Source of the DNA: Chitinophaga eiseniae
GTDB taxonomy: Bacteria; Bacteroidota; Bacteroidia; Chitinophagales; Chitinophagaceae
Direction of reading: 5' to 3'
Length of the DNA: 64,000 nt
NCBI RefSeq assembly: GCF_012641265.1
Contig: NZ_JABAHZ010000001.1
Span: 1,178,001-1,242,000 of the forward strand
Shown one piece after another: positions 43,437 to 52,621 of the stretch. The notes under the pieces are model-generated. The model worked only from the letters and a program-made list of their open reading frames with translations. It was not told the DNA's origin and searched no databases. Numbering within the stretch: the stretch's first letter is position 1; each line of letters starts with the position of its first letter. The position numbers and the translations under genes are program-made.

Positions 43437-46400
43437 TTAGAAAGACAATTGCGCACCCAGTATCACTTTCTTGTTCTGAGGGTATGCCATCCGATCCATA
43501 CCGGTATTGAGTACAGAGGTTCTGCCTATTTCCGGGTCCAGCCCACTGTAATGGGTAAACGTTAACAGGTTTTGTCCGCTGGCAAACAGGCGCAGTTTCT
43601 GTATTTTATAACGACCCAGGATGCTTTGTGGGAAGGTATACCCCAGCTGGATCGTTTTCATGCGCAGGTAGTTACCATTTTCCAGGAAGCGGGTAGATTC
43701 GCGGGCATTCCTGTTAGGGTCGCCCAATACAGCACGTGGCATGTCTGTATGCGTATTATCCGGTGTCCAGGCATTTAAGGTAGTAGTGAGGAAATTACGG
43801 CCGGCATCCATGCCTTCCAGTTCAAAGCGGTTACCATTGTAGATCTTGTTGCCGCTTACGCCTTGCAGGAACAGTACCAGGTCGAGCCCTTTGTAATTGA
43901 GCGTGATATTGAATCCATACTCCAATTTCGGAAATCCTGATCCCTGGTAGGTTTTATCATTTTCATCGATCACGCCATCTCCATTGGTATCTTTAAACCG
44001 GATATCACCCGCTTTGGCGGCAGGTTGCAGGGGATCGCCTGTTTTATTTTTATAGTTGGCGGCTTCTGCATCCGACTGGAATATACCATCTGCTTCATAC
44101 AGGTAAAACGCCCCTACTTCTTTACCTACACGGGTTTGGTTGGCAATATGGTCTGCGCCGAATTTCAGGCCGGTACCATATAACGTCTGCCCTTCGTTGG
44201 CCAGTGTTACCACTTTATTCTTCACGCTGCTGAGCGTACCGGTAAGGCTGTATTGGAGGGCGCTTTCGTGGTTGCTGTAGGTAAACTCCAGTTCCCATCC
44301 GCGGTTGCTGATTTTACCAACATTCAGCGTAGGATTATTTACACCGGAGGAAGGCGGTACTTCTTTGGTGATCAGTAAGCCATCCGTTTTATTGTTAAAA
44401 ACGTTGAAAGAGCCGCTCAGTCTATTCTGGAGCAGGGCAAAGTCGACGCCTATATTGGAAGAACGGCTGGTTTCCCAATGCAGTTCACGGCCCAGCAGGT
44501 CCTGCCCGATGATACCGGTCCACGGTGTGCTGCCACTACCCTGTACATAGCCGCCTAACCAGGTATTGTCGACATACATGAGGTTCAGGTGATCATAGGG
44601 CAGCAATGCTTCTTCTGTTCCCAGTTCACCGTAGCTGGCGCGCAATTTCAACATATCCAGCCAGCTAATATTGTTCATAAAGTTTTCTTTCTGGATATTC
44701 CATCCCAGGGCTACAGAAGGGAATACGCTGTAACGCTTGGCCAGGTCGAATTTGGAGGAACCATCCCTTCTCACTGATACCTGGATCATATATTTATCAT
44801 CGTAGGCATAGTTGATGCGGCCGAGCGTAGACAGGCGCACATATTTTGTTTTGCTGCCTCCGGCGCCGAAAGTGCCTCCGAGTGCGCCGTCCATGGTAAC
44901 GAAAGAGGGATCCAGGAATCCACCGGGCACTGTTTTCTCTACCAACTGACCGTCCTGGATGGTACGTACAATGGTTTTACCATCGGCCGTAACGTTCAGC
45001 CAATCGCTGGTAGTTTCCTGTGCCGTATAGCCCGCGAGTACATTGAGTGCGTGTTTTCCTTTATTGAAATCGTAGTAAAGCAGGTTTTCCATCAGGCGTT
45101 GCCGGTTGTTGGCACGCTGGTTATAGAGATAAGCATAGGGTACGGCGCCATCGTTGGCGTTGATCCGTACAGCGGGGCGGAAAGCAAAATCAAAGTTGTT
45201 GGCATTTACCAGGTTGAGGTTTGTTACCGCTTTCAATCCCTTCCACAAATCAAGGGTTAAGCGGGTATTTACGTTGAAATACTGCGTAGTGTTGTATGAT
45301 TGGAAATAATGATCGGCGCCTACGGGGTTCTGGTATTTGGGCAAACCGTTTACTGTCAGGCCATATCCGTATTTCTCGCTGCTGTCGAGCACGGGGAGTA
45401 AAGGCGACTGGAAATAGGCTTCCCGAAGGGAAAATCTCTGTACCTGTGTTTTAGTTTCGGAGTAGGTCAGGTTAGCTTCTACCGTTAGGATACCTTTTTT
45501 GTATTCATTGCGGGAGCGTACCGTTTTCTTTTTAAAATCAGATCCGATGAAATTACCTTTCTCATTGGTAATATCTCCACTGAGGGCATAGGTAATATAA
45601 TCGCCTCCACCGCGCAGGTTGAGGTTATAGTTTTCGGCATTACCCTGTTGGGAGATTTCATCCTGCCAGTTGGTATTAACGCCGGTATTTTTGGTGACGT
45701 AGGCAGGTAAATTGCGGCCGGCATTCTGGTACATCATTTTAAGTACCGATTTATATCCGTCTGCATCCAGGAGTTTGTATTTACTGGTGGGACTTACCAG
45801 GCCGTAGTAGGCGTTGAAGTCGATCACCGGTACGCCTTTCTTTCCTTTTTTGGTGGTGATGATCACTACGCCGTTGGCACTGGAAGAACCATAAATAGAG
45901 GCCGCGGCGCCATCTTTCAGCACTTCCATGGAAGCGATGTCGTTATTGCTCAGGTAAGTGGGATCACCGGGAGAACCATCGATGATAAAGAGTGGCCGGT
46001 GGTTACCAAATGTGCTGAGGCCACGGATGCGTACATCGGCCATGGCGCCAGGCTGGCCACCGGTGCTGGTTACCGACAAGCCGGCTACTCTTCCCTGGAG
46101 GGCGTCTACCGGGTTGTTGGTAGCCATGTTCTGGATAGCGGAGCCTTTTACGGAAGAGATGGCGGCGGTAACGTTGCCTTGTTTTTGCGTACCATATCCC
46201 ACTACTACCACCTGGTCGAGTACTTTCACGGACGCCTGCAGGGTGATGCTGAACTCTTTGCGGCCACCCACAGCAATTTCCTGTGGTTCGTAGCCGATGT
46301 AGGCAATTTCCAGTACCGCATTTTCCGGTACGCCGGCCAGTTTAAACTTTCCGTCTTCCGTAGTGAAAGTGCCTTTGTTGCTGCCCTTTACCTTAATGGT

Positions 46401-46835
46401 GGCGCCGGGAATCAGTTCGCCGGTGGCAGCCTTTACGATCCCCTGCAGGTCCTCCTCCTTTTGCTGCTCCAGGTTTGTTACCGCCGGTGGTGCAGCGGCG
46501 CGTTTTACCAGGATAATATCATTGGTAACCCGGTATTCCAGGCCTGCGGCGGCGCAGATATCTTTTAACAGTGTTTCCACCGTACGTACTTTTTTATCGA
46601 TAGAAAATTTGCCGGTACGTTCCAGGTCGTCGCGGTTATAGGAGAATTTTAACGCGGTATTTTTCTCCAGGTAGCGAAGCGCGTTGAGTACACTCGACTG
46701 AGAAAATCCTATTTCGACTTTGTTTTTGAGTCCCTCGGGGATCTGTACCCACGACAGTAAACATACTGCCAGCGCAATACAGCACACACGCCGGGCTATA
46801 CTCTTGTAATGACAAGAGATGCTTTGCTTTCTCAT
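43437..46835 (-). CDS. SusC/RagA TonB-dependent transporter with signal-receiving STN domain
   Basis: A 1132-residue outer-membrane transporter. After a signal segment ending about residue 35 comes an STN domain (about 40-115, FSQSSVLNALRYLEKNTALKFSYNRDDL), a carboxypeptidase-regulatory-like fold (about 128-205), the plug (about 210-330: VVVGYGTQKQGNVTAAISSV, LQGRVAGLSV, DVRIRGLSTFG, PLFIIDGSPGD, SMEVLKDGAAASIYG, GVVIITTKKGKKG) and a barrel ending in KKVILGAQLSF. The STN domain means the transporter also signals to the FecR protein encoded just upstream. Partner of the SusD protein. Confidence 0.95.
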   Translation of the reverse strand: MRKQSISCHYKSIARRVCCIALAVCLLSWVQIPEGLKNKVEIGFSQSSVLNALRYLEKNTALKFSYNRDDLERTGKFSIDKKVRTVETLLKDICAAAGLEYRVTNDIILVKRAAAPPAVTNLEQQKEEDLQGIVKAATGELIPGATIKVKGSNKGTFTTEDGKFKLAGVPENAVLEIAYIGYEPQEIAVGGRKEFSITLQASVKVLDQVVVVGYGTQKQGNVTAAISSVKGSAIQNMATNNPVDALQGRVAGLSVTSTGGQPGAMADVRIRGLSTFGNHRPLFIIDGSPGDPTYLSNNDIASMEVLKDGAAASIYGSSSANGVVIITTKKGKKGVPVIDFNAYYGLVSPTSKYKLLDADGYKSVLKMMYQNAGRNLPAYVTKNTGVNTNWQDEISQQGNAENYNLNLRGGGDYITYALSGDITNEKGNFIGSDFKKKTVRSRNEYKKGILTVEANLTYSETKTQVQRFSLREAYFQSPLLPVLDSSEKYGYGLTVNGLPKYQNPVGADHYFQSYNTTQYFNVNTRLTLDLWKGLKAVTNLNLVNANNFDFAFRPAVRINANDGAVPYAYLYNQRANNRQRLMENLLYYDFNKGKHALNVLAGYTAQETTSDWLNVTADGKTIVRTIQDGQLVEKTVPGGFLDPSFVTMDGALGGTFGAGGSKTKYVRLSTLGRINYAYDDKYMIQVSVRRDGSSKFDLAKRYSVFPSVALGWNIQKENFMNNISWLDMLKLRASYGELGTEEALLPYDHLNLMYVDNTWLGGYVQGSGSTPWTGIIGQDLLGRELHWETSRSSNIGVDFALLQNRLSGSFNVFNNKTDGLLITKEVPPSSGVNNPTLNVGKISNRGWELEFTYSNHESALQYSLTGTLSSVKNKVVTLANEGQTLYGTGLKFGADHIANQTRVGKEVGAFYLYEADGIFQSDAEAANYKNKTGDPLQPAAKAGDIRFKDTNGDGVIDENDKTYQGSGFPKLEYGFNITLNYKGLDLVLFLQGVSGNKIYNGNRFELEGMDAGRNFLTTTLNAWTPDNTHTDMPRAVLGDPNRNARESTRFLENGNYLRMKTIQLGYTFPQSILGRYKIQKLRLFASGQNLLTFTHYSGLDPEIGRTSVLNTGMDRMAYPQNKKVILGAQLSF

Positions 46836-46886
46836 AACGTCAGAAAGTTTATAGTTTAGAATGGAATAGCAGCCTTGCTGCGCTCA

Positions 46887-47876
46887 CTATTGGTTGATAA
46901 ATAACTCGTTTCCGGAGATATTAATTTTAAGATTAGTGATGTAAGTAATAGAGGCCATCACCTCAGATAAAGACTTATTCACGAACTGGCCGTTGAAGTG
47001 AATAGCCTGATAATTGCGGGGTGCTACATGCACCTTAACACCGTACCAATACTCCAGTAAGTTGGCTATTTCCTGGAGGGAAGCATCTTTAAATAATAAT
47101 CGTCCACTGCGCCAGTCCGATTCCCTTGCAGTATCAAATGTGCCGGCAATCAGCCCGCCCTGGCTGGTCTTCACCATTTGTCCGGGTAACAGTGCAGTTG
47201 CCGCGTTGTTGGCGGCCACGTTCACTTTCCCGGATAGCAATGACACCTGTACATTGTTTTCAAAAAGGTAGGCCCTTACTTTAAAAACGGTGCCCAACAC
47301 TTGTACAGTTGCCTGCCCGGCGGTTACCGTAAATGGCCGTTTGTCGTCCTTTTGTACATCATACAACGCCTCCCCTTGCAGGATCAGGTGGCGTTCCTGC
47401 TGATTAAAGCTGGCAGGGACTTTTAATGTACTGTTGCAGTTCAGGATCACCGTACTCCCGTCTGCCAGTATTACCTGTTTACGAACACTATCCGCATGGT
47501 ACGTGGTGTACGCCATGGCGGCGCTACGCTCCGTATGCGGTTGTTTTTTCCACAGCCACGCGCCCACGATAGCTCCTGCAAACATGGCTGCCGCGGCCAC
47601 ATACGGCAGGTAGTTTTTACGGCGCGTTACCTGGACACGGTCTGTTTCAATCATTGCGCGAAGCTTGTTGAATTCTTCCTGCTTCTCGGAAGCGTTGAGT
47701 CGTACACCCAGGCGCAGCACCCATTCCCTCGCTTTCTCCGTTTCCGGCCGTTTATGAGGGTTCCGTGCAATCCAGTCGTTCCAAAAAGCAACATCTTCGT
47801 CGTTACTCTGCAGACAGTAACGTACAAAGGATTCGTTCAGCATAAAATCTTCCGCCATGAAGGCCTGTAGGTTCAT
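46887..47876 (-). CDS. FecR-family anti-sigma factor of the utilization locus
   Basis: Up to 329 residues; ATGs at 47876, 47858 and 47843 are all possible, and GGAAG lies five bases before the last. A cytoplasmic N-terminal region, a membrane segment (YLPYVAAAAMFAGAIVGAWLW, about 90-110), the FecR domain (about 125-220: VILADGSTVILNCNSTLKVP, RPFTVTAGQATVQVLGTVFKV, GQMVKTSQGG) and the DUF4974 STN-like domain (about 255-329, LLFKDASLQEIANLLEYWYG) are visible. It links the SusC STN domain to the sigma factor upstream. Confidence 0.92.
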   Translation of the reverse strand: MNLQAFMAEDFMLNESFVRYCLQSNDEDVAFWNDWIARNPHKRPETEKAREWVLRLGVRLNASEKQEEFNKLRAMIETDRVQVTRRKNYLPYVAAAAMFAGAIVGAWLWKKQPHTERSAAMAYTTYHADSVRKQVILADGSTVILNCNSTLKVPASFNQQERHLILQGEALYDVQKDDKRPFTVTAGQATVQVLGTVFKVRAYLFENNVQVSLLSGKVNVAANNAATALLPGQMVKTSQGGLIAGTFDTARESDWRSGRLLFKDASLQEIANLLEYWYGVKVHVAPRNYQAIHFNGQFVNKSLSEVMASITYITNLKINISGNELFINQ

Positions 47877-47937
47877 GAATTGCCCGTTTAATGTAAAGAG
47901 GACCGGTACTTTTCTTTTTTACTAAAGAAAATGAAAA

Positions 47938-48603
47938 TTATTTTACCAAATACCACAGCAAGGTGAATGAGAAGAACGACAAAATCCTGCGAAGCTGTAC
48001 CATGGCGGCATGCAGGGTATTATAAATAGTGCGTACAGAGGCGGAAGTTTTGAGGGATATTTCTTCCATGCTCATATTTTCATAAAAACGCAGGCGGATA
48101 AACTCTTTTTGCCTGGCGGTTAACTGGGCCAACACCTTTTCCATTTTATGGCGTAACTGTATATCAGCTTCCATACCGATAAGCACGGCTTCGTACGGCT
48201 GCTCTTCCGGCTCCTGGAACAACTGTCCGGCGTATTTGGCAGAGCGCTTATGCTCTTTGCCCAGCAGTTTGCTGAGGCGGCGTTTGAAACAGATAAAGAT
48301 ATAATTGGGTATATGATCCGGCATGATCAGCTGTTCCCGTTTCTTCCACAGCTCCACGAAAACGTCGTTGATGGCTTCTTTTACCATTTGTTGATCGAGC
48401 ACCACGGATATTCCATAATGATACAGGTTATCATATAGTTCATGATAGATCTTATACAAGCCATGTTCGTTATGTTGCTGAAATTCGGTCCAGAAAACGG
48501 CAAGGGCTTCTCCAGCAGCAGGTTTGCTGTCAGGCACAGGCAAAGGTGCTATATTTTTATGTGGAGAAGACAATGCCACCGGGAACAGGTTATGAGCCGC
48601 CAA
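47938..48603 (-). CDS. ECF-type RNA polymerase sigma factor of the utilization locus
   Basis: About 221 residues, but the start is uncertain: the frame opens with TTG at 48603 and further GTG/TTG codons follow; no ATG precedes region 2. Region 2 spans about 45-110 (LYKIYHELYDNLYHYGISVVLDQQMVKEAINDVFVELWKKR) and region 4 about 145-205 (LAQLTARQKEFIRLRFYENMSMEEISLKTSASVRTIYNTL). A hydrophobic tail (LSFFSFTLLWYL) follows region 4, as in many Bacteroidota FecI-like sigma factors. First gene of the sigma-FecR-SusC-SusD-GH2-GH63-kinase/lyase series. Confidence 0.9.
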   Translation of the reverse strand: MAAHNLFPVALSSPHKNIAPLPVPDSKPAAGEALAVFWTEFQQHNEHGLYKIYHELYDNLYHYGISVVLDQQMVKEAINDVFVELWKKREQLIMPDHIPNYIFICFKRRLSKLLGKEHKRSAKYAGQLFQEPEEQPYEAVLIGMEADIQLRHKMEKVLAQLTARQKEFIRLRFYENMSMEEISLKTSASVRTIYNTLHAAMVQLRRILSFFSFTLLWYLVK

Positions 48604-48670
48604 AGTATTATTTTTCCTGTGAGTAACCTATGTAAAAATTAACCTCAAGTATACATATTTTAACCTTCAC

Positions 48671-48755
48671 GCTCACGCAAAGGCGGTAAGAAGCAAAGAA
48701 GCTAAGACATATATTGTTCTTTTGCTTCTTTGCTTCTTACCGCCTTTGCGTGAGC
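48671..48755. repeat. Long intergenic hairpin C, same family as hairpin A
   Basis: Two perfect 32-bp inverted arms (48671-48702 and 48724-48755) with a 21-bp loop, starting 13 bp after the stop codon of the metalloprotease gene. The arm holds TCACGCAAAG and AAGCAAAGAAGC, words shared with hairpin A near 6.4 kb. It separates the protease gene from the sigma factor gene. Confidence 0.88.
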
Positions 48756-48768
48756 AGCATTCCACGCC

Positions 48769-51700
48769 CTACTTCACCACCTTGGTAGTGCGATGACTTG
48801 TACCATTGGAAATATCAATGATATAAATGCCGGAGCCCAACAGCGACAGGTTGTCCAGCTGTATATGATTGTTTCCTTTCACCACCTGGTTTTGTTGTTC
48901 CTTCTGTATATAGCCGTTCATATCATACATGCGTACCAGTATTGTACCCGCTACCGGCGACTGGTAGGTGATATTGATTTTATTGGTAAACGGACTGGTA
49001 GCATTCAGCCGGTTAGTATTGATGTTGGCATCCAGTTTTTTTGCCAGCATGGTTCCACCGGTTACTTTGATAGTATAGTCTTCCACCTCTCCCTGGTAGG
49101 AGTCTACCCCACAGGGTTTCACGTTGCTGCCATATCCCATTCTTACCCGGAGCAGGGTGGCGCCGGTTTTAGCGTTGGCTGGTACGGTAATGGTTTGGGT
49201 AAACGGACCGCTGCCCCGTTTCACAAATATTTTCTCCGTGGTATCATTCAGTTGTTTATCCCCGTTCCAGTCTACCCAGGCCGCCACCGAAATATCCGGC
49301 CAGTATTCCACGGCCAGGTTGATTTGCAGCTGGTAAGAGCCGCCGGCTGTGACAGTGGCCGATTGGGCGGTAAAGTCTTTGTAGCCGTCCCATTGGGAGC
49401 TGTTGTCGAGATTGGCCAACCGTACCCGGGTAATAGTGTTATAATCCAGTGCGGTGCTGGCGGTACAATAGTCTTGTACGTGTACGCTGGTATCGGCGGT
49501 TGCCGGGGCCGACTGACCGGCTTTGATGCTGCCGCCGGGCATGGTGTTGTAGGCGTAATCCATCAGCGTATAGCTGCTGCCGTTAGTGGCTACTTTAAAC
49601 CTGAACCAGCCATAGAAATGCTCGCCACCGGAAGTGAAGGTAAAGCCGGCATAACCGGTTTTGCCTTTCCACGTCGTATAGGTGGAGGTTACCAGGTTAT
49701 GTTCATCGGGGTAAGCGCCACCTGCTACAAAATGGGAGGTATCGCTGATAACGGTATTTGGCGCCAGCAGGGAAATGTTTTTGGTGGCCCCATCGCAAAC
49801 CATAGGCTGCTGATAGGTTTCCAGTCGCAGCTTCCCGCTGTCGGACCACAACCCATAGGCCGCTTCGGGGATATTATCTACCAGGAAATAATACCAGTTG
49901 TTGGTGGCATTAATTGTATATACCGTATCGTTTACGTCCATATACTTAATAGTATATGGGTCGCGGAAACTCAGTGCTAACTGTTTCTGGCTGCTGTCGG
50001 CCAACTGTTGATTACTGAAGGCGGCGGGCAATATATTGATGGTAACAGCTGCACTGTTGGCGGCCGCGTGACTGGTGGCACTACCTGTAAAGGCTAAACG
50101 CGCCGTGGTATTGTTCAGCGCTTTCAGCTCCACTCCTAGCCCCGCCGGCAGGTTGCTGACCGTATAGTGCGTATTGCGGGTAAAGTTACCGCTGCTGATA
50201 GCAAAGGTGTTACCGAGGATACCTACTTCGGCGGTATCGCTGAAGGCACCGTTGTTAGCCAGTGTTTCGCGGAACTGCAGCCGGGACCAGGAAAGCGTGG
50301 GTGCGCCGGCGTTACCTGCGGCAATGCTGCCATTGGGCGCCTGGTTCCAGGCGTAGTCTTTAATCACATAGCTGTTGCCATCGGCGGCTACCGTAATGCG
50401 AATCCAGCCATAGCGGGGTTTACCATTCAACGTAAATTTAACACCTATATAAGCCGTTTTGCCGGCCCATTTCGTATAGGCGTTGCTGTAAATATCATGT
50501 TCATCGGGATAAGCACCACCAGCCACGAAATTGGACGTATCGCCGATCAGCGTATTCACCGGCAGTGGGGAGATGTTCCGGGAACTGCCTTCGCAAATGA
50601 CTGACTTCTGATAGGTTTCCAACCGGAGTTTACCGCTGTTGAGCCACCCCCCAAAATTACCGTCCCCCACGTTGAAACTGAAGTAGGTCCATATGTTTGC
50701 ACTGTTAATCACAATATCCGGGATATCGTTATACACGATCTTATATGGATCTATGAAATGAATACCCAGGCTGATATATGGCCGGTATAAGGCGCCCACC
50801 CCACCCTGGACGGCGGCGTTGAGGAACGTAACTTTTACGCTGTCGCTGCTGTTGGCCGCACTATGTTGCGTGGCATTGCCGGTAAACGACAATACCGCAG
50901 TGGTGCTGTTAATCACCTGTATCACCGGGGTAAGACCTGCCGGCAGCTGTTGTACTGTGAAATGCACGCCCTGCACCAGGTTGCCGCTGCTGAGGGCAAA
51001 CGTAGCGCCACCCAGCAACTTCAGGGTATCGGCCATTGTTAGCGCACCATTGTTCACATCGCTCTCGTTGAATAAAGTGAACCCGGGCACCAGTCGTTTG
51101 ATAGTATCGGGTAGCAAAGTGGCATCGAGATTGGCGGCCGACCACAAGTTATTACGATGCGCAACGGTGCTGGTCAACGCCGCCAGCATCCGGTCGCTTT
51201 GCCCGATGGTAAACATCTTGGTGCAGGAAGAATAGTCCATGTAGTTTTCTACGTTGGCCACCGGACCACAGGAGTTGGCGTTGAGATTACACCCGCCATA
51301 GTTTGATAAAGTAGGTGGTGTATCGTCGACCCCATCTCCTGGTGCATTACACCCATTTTCAAAGGTATGCTCCAGGTTGAAGAAATGCCCCACTTCATGG
51401 GTCAGTACCCGTTTCATATAGGGGTAACCGTTTTCGGAGCAACCGACACCGGGCGCGCCGAGGTAGCGCCAGTTATAGACCACCCCATCGAGGTGATTGG
51501 CCGCTACCCAGTCGTCGGGGAGGTAGGTCCAGCCTGAATTATTATACACGCCTTTCTGTTCCACCTCACTAACGATCCAGATATTGAGGTACTTTTCCGA
51601 TGGCCAGTAGGAAACGCTTTTCACCGCAGCACCGGATCCATCGGGAGAACGGCCATCCAGGTCGTTGTAGTGATAGGTTACGCCGGTAGTAGGATTCCCT

Positions 51701-52149
51701 TGCGGGTCGATATCGGCGAGGCGAAAGGTAATGTGCAGGTTAGCCGCCAGCCCGATAAAGCGGGGATCAATCTGGGGATAATCTGCATTGGCCAGGTTAT
51801 AGTCCTGGTTCAGGATATCCATGGCAGAGCGGATCTGCTCCATGGTTACCTTATAAGGATTTACCGGGTCGTTGACATGAAATACTACCGGGATAGTATA
51901 TTGTACCGGCTGGGTAGCCAGCGTACGCCGTTGTTCCCGCATTTTAGCCACGATACTGCTGATATAGGCTTCCTGTTTGCGGGCAGCCTGCAAGGAGGCT
52001 GGGTGCTTTTTATACAGCTCCTGCATAGCCCTGGAAGACGAGCAGTGGTCGGGCGAGGGAGCCGGCGCATTTTTTTGCTGCGCCGCTACTCCTCCACTCA
52101 CCAGGAGGCAAAGCAGTGCCGCTATTATCCGTTGAGATAACTGTAACAT
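48769..52149 (-). CDS. Secreted M43 (pappalysin-family) zinc metalloprotease with GEVED domain and type IX sorting tail
   Basis: An 1126-residue protein with a signal peptide (ending near GGVAAQQ). The catalytic domain (about 80-335) has the metzincin motif HEVGHFFNLEH (251-261) and the Met-turn NYMDYSS (302-308), as in cytophagalysin/ulilysin-type M43 peptidases. Two copies of a roughly 260-residue module follow (about 356-613 and 622-881). A GEVED domain (about 900-1035, ending CGVDSYQGEVEDYTIKV) and a type IX secretion C-terminal signal (about 1050-1126, ILVRMYDMNGYIQKEQQN ... GSGIYIIDI) complete it. It should be exported to the surface or medium and degrade protein, possibly collagenous material. 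Confidence 0.92.
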   Translation of the reverse strand: MLQLSQRIIAALLCLLVSGGVAAQQKNAPAPSPDHCSSSRAMQELYKKHPASLQAARKQEAYISSIVAKMREQRRTLATQPVQYTIPVVFHVNDPVNPYKVTMEQIRSAMDILNQDYNLANADYPQIDPRFIGLAANLHITFRLADIDPQGNPTTGVTYHYNDLDGRSPDGSGAAVKSVSYWPSEKYLNIWIVSEVEQKGVYNNSGWTYLPDDWVAANHLDGVVYNWRYLGAPGVGCSENGYPYMKRVLTHEVGHFFNLEHTFENGCNAPGDGVDDTPPTLSNYGGCNLNANSCGPVANVENYMDYSSCTKMFTIGQSDRMLAALTSTVAHRNNLWSAANLDATLLPDTIKRLVPGFTLFNESDVNNGALTMADTLKLLGGATFALSSGNLVQGVHFTVQQLPAGLTPVIQVINSTTAVLSFTGNATQHSAANSSDSVKVTFLNAAVQGGVGALYRPYISLGIHFIDPYKIVYNDIPDIVINSANIWTYFSFNVGDGNFGGWLNSGKLRLETYQKSVICEGSSRNISPLPVNTLIGDTSNFVAGGAYPDEHDIYSNAYTKWAGKTAYIGVKFTLNGKPRYGWIRITVAADGNSYVIKDYAWNQAPNGSIAAGNAGAPTLSWSRLQFRETLANNGAFSDTAEVGILGNTFAISSGNFTRNTHYTVSNLPAGLGVELKALNNTTARLAFTGSATSHAAANSAAVTINILPAAFSNQQLADSSQKQLALSFRDPYTIKYMDVNDTVYTINATNNWYYFLVDNIPEAAYGLWSDSGKLRLETYQQPMVCDGATKNISLLAPNTVISDTSHFVAGGAYPDEHNLVTSTYTTWKGKTGYAGFTFTSGGEHFYGWFRFKVATNGSSYTLMDYAYNTMPGGSIKAGQSAPATADTSVHVQDYCTASTALDYNTITRVRLANLDNSSQWDGYKDFTAQSATVTAGGSYQLQINLAVEYWPDISVAAWVDWNGDKQLNDTTEKIFVKRGSGPFTQTITVPANAKTGATLLRVRMGYGSNVKPCGVDSYQGEVEDYTIKVTGGTMLAKKLDANINTNRLNATSPFTNKINITYQSPVAGTILVRMYDMNGYIQKEQQNQVVKGNNHIQLDNLSLLGSGIYIIDISNGTSHRTTKVVK

Positions 52150-52621
52150 ATAAATGATTTAAACATAAGGGTAAAAGAATTCCTGCCGGTAGCAAGCCTG
52201 CTGCCGGTAAAATTGTGACAGCTACTGAATTAGCTGTATGAATAAGGCGCAAAAATTCTACTTCATAAAAATGGTTTTACAGATGAGCTGATAAATCGAA
52301 CGGGGAGAATTGGAGATAAGGGCTTTCGTCTGCGGGTCATAGAAAATTCAACACCGTTGATCTGATTCTGTTTTGGTTGAAACACCGTGTCCTGCAAGGA
52401 CCTTCATAAACGGGAATGTGGCGCTGTTCGAATGCTGCTGTTATATACGAATTTAGAAGAATACCCTTGAAAAGTATACGCCAAAATTGATAGCTTCTTT
52501 GCCGATATTAACCTGGTATCGCGATAAAATGATAAAACTTCTTCTTCATATGGTTGACTAATATTATTTATACACGGGTATAGGTTGTTTTTAAGAAATC
52601 CTTTTTTATATGGTCTGAAAA
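52150..52621. other. 472-bp intergenic region without a credible gene
   Basis: Near its left end is a short hairpin in the leader of the protease gene (CCGGTAGCA-AGCC-TGCTGCCGG, 52182-52204 approximately). Further right the sequence becomes AT-rich like the following lipoprotein gene. On the minus strand 52258-52347 there is a 29-codon stretch reading FYDPQTKALISNSPRSIYQ that looks protein-like but has a stop immediately before it and no start; it may be a gene remnant. Confidence 0.5.

Noticed and set aside
48601..48607. TACTTTG as -7 box of the utilization-locus sigma gene
   Set aside because: It has only one base between TA and TTTG, no TTG at 19-21 bp upstream, and overlaps the first possible start codon.
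48793..49980. 395-codon open frame on the plus strand within the metalloprotease gene
   Set aside because: Entirely antisense to the M43 protease, whose domains (GEVED, sorting tail, repeats) are clear on the other strand; the plus-strand product has no recognisable domain.
52258..52347. Short protein-like stretch (FYDPQTKALISNSPRSIYQ...) on the minus strand
   Set aside because: A stop codon stands directly before it and there is no start or ribosome site; kept only as a possible remnant, not as a gene.
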